DNA of 31,060 bases from the NCBI GenBank assembly GCA_035533815.1, contig DATLTB010000121.1, forward strand, positions 1-31,060, written 5' to 3'. This document shows, in pieces, positions 26,298 through 31,060 of this stretch. The position numbers and the translations under genes are program-made. The notes under the pieces were generated by a model. The model ran no database searches, was not told the DNA's origin, and saw only the letters and a list, made by a program, of their open reading frames with translations. Numbering within the stretch: the stretch's first letter is position 1; each line of letters opens with the position of its first letter. This DNA is from JANWKA01 sp035533815. Its GTDB lineage: Bacteria > Bacteroidota > Bacteroidia > Chitinophagales > Chitinophagaceae.

Positions 26298-26429
26298 TCA
26301 GCATGGAACAAAGAATAAAAATAGGGCTATAATCGGAATTATAATCCCAGCCAAAGTTAAGAGCCTTCCGCGTTTGCGAAAACTATTTTTACCTCTCGTT
26401 AAAAACATCACTATCGTTGCAATGAACAT
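26298..26429 (-). CDS. Possible small membrane protein, 43 aa, or gene remnant
   Basis: From ATG at 26429 the minus strand reads MFIATIVMFLTRGKNSFRKR followed by GRLLTLAGIIIPIIALFLFFVPC. Two hydrophobic segments flank a strongly basic loop, a plausible two-pass membrane topology. The open frame reaches a little further upstream without a better start. It lies just downstream of a 79-codon minus-strand frame and could be its frameshifted continuation. Family unknown. Confidence 0.35.
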   Translation of the reverse strand: MFIATIVMFLTRGKNSFRKRGRLLTLAGIIIPIIALFLFFVPC

Positions 26430-26462
26430 TAATCCTAAAGCAAATAGATCTGAATATCATTT

Positions 26463-26702
26463 TTACCAGTTATTGTCCATAAAAGAAACGTGAAGAGAGT
26501 ACAATCGTGATAATATTGGTCTTTCTCTCCAGAAATTTATTTCGGCCTTACCCGTGGCTAAAAAAACTGTAGCGTCTGCACTTTTGTAATATATTACCAA
26601 TGTAGAATCTCCTCGAAAATTGTATTTGTCATTTATTTTTCGGATTTCGGTACCGGGTTTGCGCCATGCATTGACCCTGTCGGGAAAGGGGGGTGTAATC
26701 AT
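26463..26702 (-). CDS. Hypothetical protein or fragment, 79 aa
   Basis: The frame reads MITPPFPDRVNAWRKPGTEI, then ...YNFRGDSTLVIYYKSADATV... and ends in FMDNNW. The composition is protein-like and the frame is open further upstream (FRITEYV...), back into the hairpin at 26742-26773, so its start may be lost. I do not recognise the family. It may be the 5' part of a gene whose 3' part is the small membrane frame next to it. Confidence 0.35.
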   Translation of the reverse strand: MITPPFPDRVNAWRKPGTEIRKINDKYNFRGDSTLVIYYKSADATVFLATGKAEINFWRERPILSRLYSLHVSFMDNNW

Positions 26703-26741
26703 AACATATTCCGTAATGCGAAATAAATAATAAGATAAAAA

Positions 26742-26773
26742 AAAATCACAGAACCAAGTATTTCTGTGATTTT
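26742..26773. terminator. Bidirectional Rho-independent terminator
   Basis: AAAATCACAGAA-ccaagtat-TTCTGTGATTTT is a perfect 12-bp stem with an 8-base loop. It has A-rich flank on the left and T-rich flank on the right, so it can act in both directions. It could end a transcript from the ArsR/SRPBCC unit on the plus strand. Confidence 0.75.
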
Positions 26774-26918
26774 TTTAAAAATTAATATCCCATAAAAAAA
26801 TCCGAGTTAAGAATTAAAAATATAAATTATAGCAACTACTTGCATAATAACCTATTTCCCAAGCTTGGACTGAACTAACCAATCAGCACCATTCAAATAT
26901 TGTGGAATAATAATAAAT

Positions 26919-26955
26919 TGTCGTATTTCTGCACTGAATAAATGTCGTATTTTTG
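26919..26955 (+). promoter_or_regulatory. Predicted promoter and 10-bp direct repeats before the DUF6088 gene
   Basis: TATTTTTG (26948-26955) matches TAnnTTTG exactly, 23 bp upstream of the start codon. TGTCGTATTT occurs twice (26919-26928 and 26943-26952, period 24), the second copy overlapping the -7 box. Repeats across the promoter fit autoregulation, as known for AbiEi-type antitoxins. Confidence 0.5.
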
Positions 26956-26978
26956 TAGACGCAATTAACTAACAATCA

Positions 26979-27395
26979 ATGAAAAATAACAAAACAATTG
27001 AAAGTAAGATCATCTCACGGATTTCCCGGATGAAACCCAATGTGCTCTTACGTGACGATTTCATTGATTTAGGGGGGTATGATCAAGTGGGTAGAGCGTT
27101 GCGGCAGTTGGCACAAAAAGGAAGGATTCTCAAAATTGGTTATGGGCTTTATGCTAAAGCTAGGGTGTCTTCATTAACAGGTGAAGCCCATCCGGTCCAA
27201 AATTTACCTACGCTTGCCAAAGAGGCGCTTAAACGCCTGGGGGTAGAAGTCAATCCAACGAAAGCTGAATTAGATTACCAGGCAGGAGGGTCTACACAGA
27301 TACCAACTGGTAGATTGATTGGTGTAAGTAAAAATAGAATTAGTCGTAAAATAGGCTATAAAGGAGTCTCTATTTATTATGAACGCGCCTCCTGA
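26979..27395 (+). CDS. DUF6088 / AbiEi-like antitoxin
   Basis: A 138-residue protein with an N-terminal winged-helix region (ESKIISRISRMKPNVLLRDDFIDL, then VGRALRQLAQKGRILKIGYGLYAKA). That is the pattern of AbiEi-type antitoxins and DUF6088 proteins. The C-terminal part contains LPTLAKEALKRLGVEV and a short beta-rich tail. It overlaps the AbiEii-like toxin remnant by 17 bp, the usual antitoxin-toxin order. It probably represses its own promoter, where two 10-bp direct repeats lie. The gene is intact although its toxin partner is broken. Confidence 0.75.
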   Translation: MKNNKTIESKIISRISRMKPNVLLRDDFIDLGGYDQVGRALRQLAQKGRILKIGYGLYAKARVSSLTGEAHPVQNLPTLAKEALKRLGVEVNPTKAELDYQAGGSTQIPTGRLIGVSKNRISRKIGYKGVSIYYERAS

Positions 27396-28200
27396 AAAAA
27401 GCATAATTGAAGAAATCTCCTCCATAAAAGGAATAAGTGAATCCTTTGTTGAAAAGACTGGTATGTAACACTGGTGATCGGTAAAATATCAGAAATCGTA
27501 TATGGGGACTCTCAAATCATTTTTACCGGAGGAACGGCACTTTCCAAGGCGCACAATTTAATCTCCCGATTTTTGGAAGATATTGATTTTAGGGTAATAG
27601 CTCCCAAACTGCCAAATGAAAGCAAGAACCAACAGAAAAAAACCCTTTCTGGCTTTAAGAAGACAATTGTTATCGCTCTTAAATCAGCATTTCAGGTAAA
27701 TGAAGAAAAAGTCTTCGCAAGAAATGGAAACCAATTTGCATCCATTGAGATTGATTATCCCACCCTTTTTCCCCGTGCGGATGCGTTACGACCGCATATC
27801 TTAGTTGAATTTACTGTGACCGGCCTGACTCTCCCAGCCATACTCCTTCCGGTATCCTCTTTTGTTAATGAGTTAACACGACAACCACCGGAAGTGACAA
27901 GTATCAGATGCGCCGACCCTGTGGAAAATTCCTGCGACAAATTAAGTGCCCCTGACTTGGCGAATTCCAAACAGGGTGCGGGGCCAGGAAAATGGTGATC
28001 CGGATATCGTGCGGCATATCCATGATTTTTCCATTTTAAGCGACTATGCCATAAGACACCCTGCCTTCAAAAAACTCGTTATTGAAACCATAGACAATGA
28101 TGATCTACGCTCACTGAAAATATCCGGTCTCCCCTTAAAAACCAAGTTTGACAAAATGTTAGAGATTCTGAGCAGCGAAGTGGAATATAAAAAAGAGTAA
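27379..28200 (+). pseudogene. AbiEii-like nucleotidyltransferase toxin, two frameshifts
   Basis: ATG at 27379 opens MNAPPEKSIIEEISSIKGIS...FVEKTG and stops at 27466-27468. Moving by one base after 27456 gives DWYVTLVIGKISEI, followed by IFTGGTALSKAHNLISRFLEDIDFRV, the nucleotidyltransferase core (GGTALSK and the EDIDFR metal-binding pair). A second shift, one extra C in CCCC at 27949-27952, leads from DKLSA into LTWRIPNRVRG and IVRHIHDFSILSDYA, ending at 28200. With the two shifts undone, the parts follow the order of an AbiEii toxin. The 1-nt shifts could be real decay or sequencing errors in short homopolymers. Confidence 0.82.
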
Positions 28201-28233
28201 GAGAGGTTTGTAATGGGAATGTCATATGGACTT

Positions 28234-28250
28234 GAAGGCACAGTGCCTTC
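28234..28250. repeat. 17-bp near-perfect palindrome GAAGGCAC-a-GTGCCTTC
   Basis: Eight-base arms around one central base, 34 bp after the toxin remnant and without a T run. It may be a regulator site or a palindromic element end. Nothing else is seen in 28201-28341. Confidence 0.4.
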
Positions 28251-28341
28251 GTTCCAAACTGCTGTCGAAAATATTCAAATCATGATTAAACATATCCTTA
28301 ACTAAAATAAAAATGAATTTTTGTCCCCTATTCGGCGCAGG

Positions 28342-28530
28342 CTACTGATATAAGGCCCTTACCGGGCAGTTAGCATATGCATATACCCCCTGAATTTTAC
28401 TTTTTAATTTAATCAGGACAATATCCTCTTCAATTCCGAAATAATAGTGAACCATCCTATTTCCCATATTGAATATCTCAATCAATATTGATAGTTGCCA
28501 AGGGTTTTTCATGCCTGGGCTTAACCGCAT
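28342..28530 (-). pseudogene. HepT-like (DUF86) C-terminal fragment
   Basis: The minus strand reads KNPWQLSILIEIFNMGNRMV, then HYYFGIEEDIVLIKLKSKI. This matches the end of HepT/DUF86 proteins, where PW..I..MRN..VH.YF.ID..I precedes the last helix. The Arg of the RX4HXY RNase motif is Gly here (MGNRMVHYY), and the N-terminal half is missing. In MntA-HepT systems HepT is the RNase toxin. It looks like a dead piece in a toxin-antitoxin graveyard. Confidence 0.4.
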
Positions 28531-28608
28531 TCACGAATCCTTTATTCCGTGTTATGTCTTGCCTGGAAATGGGAATGGAACTTTTTTTACCTTAATGAAT
28601 GTATTGGG

Positions 28609-29016
28609 TCATTGGGCAGTGATATCAGGATGAGCAATCAGGTGGCGCAAGCCGGGGTTCCGCAGACCAAGCCCCACCCAGACCAAAATACCGATGGCTA
28701 AAGGAAAGAAAAATGGATGGCCTGGCATATTTGCCCGGAACATGATCGCAATGGCACCGCCCAGATATCCTGTTAGCAGGATTGCACCAAAAAAAGCTGT
28801 ACTCTTAATCAAATACAGGATAGTGCACACTAACAATAAGATTCCCAAACCTTGCAAGGAATGTTCAGGCCAACCCAATTGGGCGGTCGGTTTGACCGAG
28901 GAGGGTACTAATAATATCTTCATGATTGCGTCAAGGAAAAAAAAGAGAATGCAGAGTGCGCTGATGATTCGACCAGTCCATAGCGCTTTCCGGGAATAAA
29001 GCTTACTGTTTTCCAT
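28609..29016 (-). CDS. DoxX-like family membrane protein
   Basis: A 135-residue protein with four hydrophobic helices (IISALCILFFFLDAIMKI, GLGILLLVCTILYLI, FFGAILLTGYLGGAIAIMF, FFFPLAIGILVWVGLGLR). The DoxX-like blocks are DAIMKIL, GWPEHSLQGLGIL, LIKSTAFFGAILLTGYLGGA and HPFFFPL. ATG at 29016 (MENSKLYSRK) is preferred to the upstream 29055, which adds unrelated residues. Inner membrane; exact function unknown. These proteins often lie near AHSA1, VOC and DinB genes, as here. Confidence 0.85.
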   Translation of the reverse strand: MENSKLYSRKALWTGRIISALCILFFFLDAIMKILLVPSSVKPTAQLGWPEHSLQGLGILLLVCTILYLIKSTAFFGAILLTGYLGGAIAIMFRANMPGHPFFFPLAIGILVWVGLGLRNPGLRHLIAHPDITAQ

Positions 29017-29589
29017 GATTGAATTTTTAAGATACTTTGAAATTATATCGATCAATTCTTCATTATGCCAGGGTAGTGAACCGTTTAAATGATGTTTTTA
29101 ATTGCGGATTTTAAAGATATTTGAATATAACGGATTATATTATAATCAAACGCAAGCACCTTTTTCATTTTGGGGTTTGTGCAAAATCCCAATGCCCTGG
29201 TACCCTGACCCTTACCAGTGGAATGGATGAAAGGTTCCATGCCAATTTCAACTCCATATCCATCAGGGAAGTTACTAAACTTACCCTACGGGCATTAATG
29301 TCCTCCTTATTAACCATTTTTTATTCTTTCCATAAATTCCCCATTTTCCAACCTTGTATTTCCCATTTCAATACCTCGGTGGTCTTACTGAACCAGTTTT
29401 TGGGATATCCCCGGTACTTTAATTTAAGTAAAAACCAACTCCCCAGGAGTTGTCTTGTCATTTCTCCGGCAAGTTCACCAAAAAATCCGACAATCCTGAT
29501 TGGCCATTGTCGTTTCAATACGCAAATCAAGGTTCGCAAGTCCTGGTTACCGCTTTGCCCTTGACCGGTTCAAGGCTGCTGTTCCTGGG
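29017..29589. other. Region without a supported gene
   Basis: A plus-strand open frame of 147 codons (29121-29564) and a minus-strand one of 72 codons (29321-29539) are present, but neither has recognisable protein character. The minus-strand frame includes KYRGYPKNWFSKTTEVLKWE and might be a decayed gene tail. Confidence 0.4.
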
Positions 29590-29988
29590 CGAAATTCAGT
29601 AATCATTGGTTCCCGAATTTGTCGGTCAAATTTCCGAAGATCGCCCCCAAAAGGTATTTCTCCAAGGTTGGGTGGCCTTTCCGCCTGAAGCCAGCCTTTC
29701 ACAACAGGTTATGATTTCCTACTCGCTGCTGCATCCCAGCATGCGGGAGACCGCATTTCTCCTGGTCAGTCCCTGATTGGATCCCATGTCCGAAGCCATG
29801 ATAACCACTCCGCCATGGGTCAGGGTAGCGTGCAGAATGCTATGTTTTATTGACGCTGGAATATTATCAGCTATTGGGGATTCCCCGACGGTTGGCAGGT
29901 ATAACTCTGCTCCCAGTCATGCCTTATAAAAAGTCATCGCTTCCCGGCAAATGCCATTGAAAGTCAAATAAACATTTACTTGTTTCAT
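29590..29988 (-). pseudogene. PhnB-like VOC (glyoxalase-superfamily) gene, inactivated
   Basis: The minus strand reads MKQVNVYLTFNGICREAMTF, then a TGA at 29919-29917, then LGAELYLPTVGESPIADNIP and LHATLTHGGVVIMASDMG. The piece ends in GCSSE before a TAG at 29721-29719. It continues as ERLASGGKATQPWRNTFWG, then shifts frame at a G run to AIFGNLTDKFGNQ. The full order is that of PhnB-type VOC proteins. Two nonsense codons and at least one frameshift show that it is dead. It lies 64 bp from an intact VOC gene. Confidence 0.8.
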
Positions 29989-30052
29989 TTTGTAGTCTTT
30001 GAATTTTTGGAAATTCGGATAGAACCTTCCCGGTAATAGGGGCTAATCATGG

Positions 30053-30535
30053 TTATTGTCCGGAAGCTTTCCTCAGGGCTTCCAAATCAATCTTGGTCAT
30101 TTTTAGCAATGCCTGCATAACCTTGTTGGTTTTCTCCTTATCCAGTCCGGTCATCAGCTTCCCTAACGCAGCAGGGACAATTTGCCAGGATAGTCCGTAT
30201 TTGTCCTTAAGCCAACCGCATTGACTCTTTTGCCCACCTTCGGAAAGCTTTTCCCAGAATTCATCCACTTCTTCCTGAGATTCGCATTCCACGACCAGGG
30301 ATAATGCTTCATTGAATTTAAAGTTCGGACCTCCGTTTAATCCCATGAAATCCTGACCTTCCAGCTGGAAGGTCACCACCATGACCGATCCTTTCGTTCC
30401 GGGTCCTGCGTCTCCATAGTAGGAAACATCCCCTACCTTGGAATGGGGAAAGACTGAAATATAAAAGTTCATGGCTTCTTCTGCTTGGTCATTAAACCAA
30501 AGACAAGGTTTGATTTTCTGCTTTATCATGATCAT
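30053..30535 (-). CDS. VOC family protein (PhnB / 3-dmu-9_3-mt type)
   Basis: A 160-residue protein of the PhnB-like glyoxalase group. Key blocks are KIKPCLWFNDQAEEAMNFYI near the start, KGSVMVVTFQLEGQDFMGLNGGP, ALSLVVECESQEEVDEFWEKL and YGLSWQIVPAAL. The C-terminal tail (LEALRKA) is typical. These small metal-fold proteins are widespread but biochemically undefined. A start at ATG 30529 (MIKQKIKP) is nearly as good as 30535. Upstream 30536-30660 is shared with the divergent AraC-type gene and contains the palindrome TCTGATCAGA (30561-30570). Confidence 0.85.
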   Translation of the reverse strand: MIMIKQKIKPCLWFNDQAEEAMNFYISVFPHSKVGDVSYYGDAGPGTKGSVMVVTFQLEGQDFMGLNGGPNFKFNEALSLVVECESQEEVDEFWEKLSEGGQKSQCGWLKDKYGLSWQIVPAALGKLMTGLDKEKTNKVMQALLKMTKIDLEALRKASGQ

Positions 30536-30661
30536 TTGTGTTAAGAACCTGAAGTTTGAATCTGATCAGACAAAGTTGTGGTTTTTCACGTTAACCAGCA
30601 AGGGACATTAGAGACTGTTTTAAGGGTTGATTATGACAAATTGCTATATTAAATTTACTGC

Positions 30662-31060
30662 ATGAAGGCAATATCCATTCTAGTTCGGGAATCTGCGGTC
30701 ATGCAGGTCATTGCTGATCCCAGTTATCTGTTCATTTGGGCAAACCAATTTCTATCCCTTACTTGCAGCCCGCCGTTTTTTGAGTTTCAACTGGTCGGAG
30801 TAAAAAGGAAGTGCAACTGAACTGGGGAGTGTTTTCCATACACCCGGATAAACCACTGAAGGAAATCAATAAGACGGATCTGGTCATTATCCCTGCACTC
30901 TCCCGAGACATGAAGGAAGCGGTATCGAAAAACAGGGCCTTCATACCCTGGATACTGGACCAATACCGGAAAGGGGCCGAGGTTGCCTCCCTTTGTGTAG
31001 GTGCATTCCTGCTGGCAGCCACCGGATTGCTGGAAGGGAAGAAATGCTCTACCCGCTGGA
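30662..31060 (+). pseudogene. GlxA-like AraC-family regulator, N-terminal DJ-1/PfpI part, frameshifted, cut by the window end
   Basis: ATG at 30662 opens MKAISILVRESAVMQVIADP and SYLFIWANQFL, then stops at 30818-30820. The next frame, joined one base earlier in the A run near 30802-30806, reads EVQLNWGVFSIHPDKPLKEI, NKTDLVIIPALSRDMKEAV and VASLCVGAFLLAATGLLEGK to the window end. This is the DJ-1/PfpI-like ligand domain of GlxA-type AraC regulators, with the nucleophile-elbow Cys in SLCVGAF. The C-terminal HTH should lie beyond 31060. One missing A (five instead of six) explains the shift. It is either a real pseudogene or a sequencing error. Confidence 0.75.

Larger units (their letters stand above)
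26236..26978. other. AT-rich region with orphan small ORFs and a strong hairpin
   Basis: No gene of known family lies in these 743 bp. It holds two short minus-strand frames (26463-26702 and 26298-26429), a bidirectional terminator (26742-26773) and the promoter of the DUF6088 gene, listed separately. The rest, 26774-26915, shows nothing. Confidence 0.5.

Noticed and set aside
29121..29564. 147-codon plus-strand open frame
   Set aside because: No recognisable domain; low-quality composition and lies in a region of gene decay.
1..31060. CRISPR arrays, tRNA and rRNA genes
   Set aside because: No regularly spaced repeat series, cloverleaf or rRNA-like sequence was seen on either strand by reading; not checked by software.

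Overview
The window reads as chromosome of a Bacteroidota bacterium, most like the Chitinophagaceae/Sphingobacteriales. Signs of this are the exported DPP-IV, GH29 and GH127-type enzymes, the NagB-LmbE fusion, a YpdA-type reductase, weak Shine-Dalgarno sites, two TTG starts, and several promoters of the Bacteroidota form TTTG-N19-21-TAnnTTTG. No rRNA, tRNA or CRISPR array was seen.

Layout. 1-1300 is mobile-element debris: a broken IS4-type transposase, an unrecognised minus-strand fragment, and hairpins like IS200/IS605 ends. 1314-24999 is mostly intact chromosome. It holds cutC, a dipeptidyl peptidase IV, the threonine operon thrA-thrB-thrC on the minus strand, a GH29 alpha-L-fucosidase overlapping a NagB-LmbE fusion, a lipoprotein sugar dehydrogenase, the aguB-aguA putrescine pair, a methyltransferase, a minus-strand pair (beta-hydroxyacid dehydrogenase plus GH127-type glycosidase), a cupin, a YpdA-type flavoprotein, a small exported protein and a DEAD-box RNA helicase. 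25300-31060 is more AT-rich and accessory. It holds an ArsR/SRPBCC pair with a striking double operator, small orphan ORFs, an AbiE-type toxin-antitoxin locus with a broken toxin, a HepT-like fragment, DoxX, a dead VOC gene beside an intact one, and a frameshifted GlxA-like AraC regulator running off the end.

How the genes work together. thrA, thrB and thrC supply every step from aspartate to threonine except aspartate-semialdehyde dehydrogenase. Their upstream region holds what looks like a complete transcription attenuator: a 35-codon leader with Ile-Thr-Thr-Gly-Thr, a 1:2 hairpin, a 2:3 antiterminator and a 3:4 terminator with U tract. The fucosidase and NagB-LmbE overlap, which suggests shared use of fucosylated, N-acetylated glycans. 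aguB and aguA overlap by ATGA and convert agmatine to putrescine.

Most notable observations: (1) the threonine attenuator; (2) the ArsR promoter with two identical 22-bp operators placed on the spacer and the start site; (3) single-base indels in or next to short homopolymers that break accessory genes only, while the long metabolic genes are intact; (4) an intact DUF6088/AbiEi-like antitoxin beside a toxin with two frameshifts.
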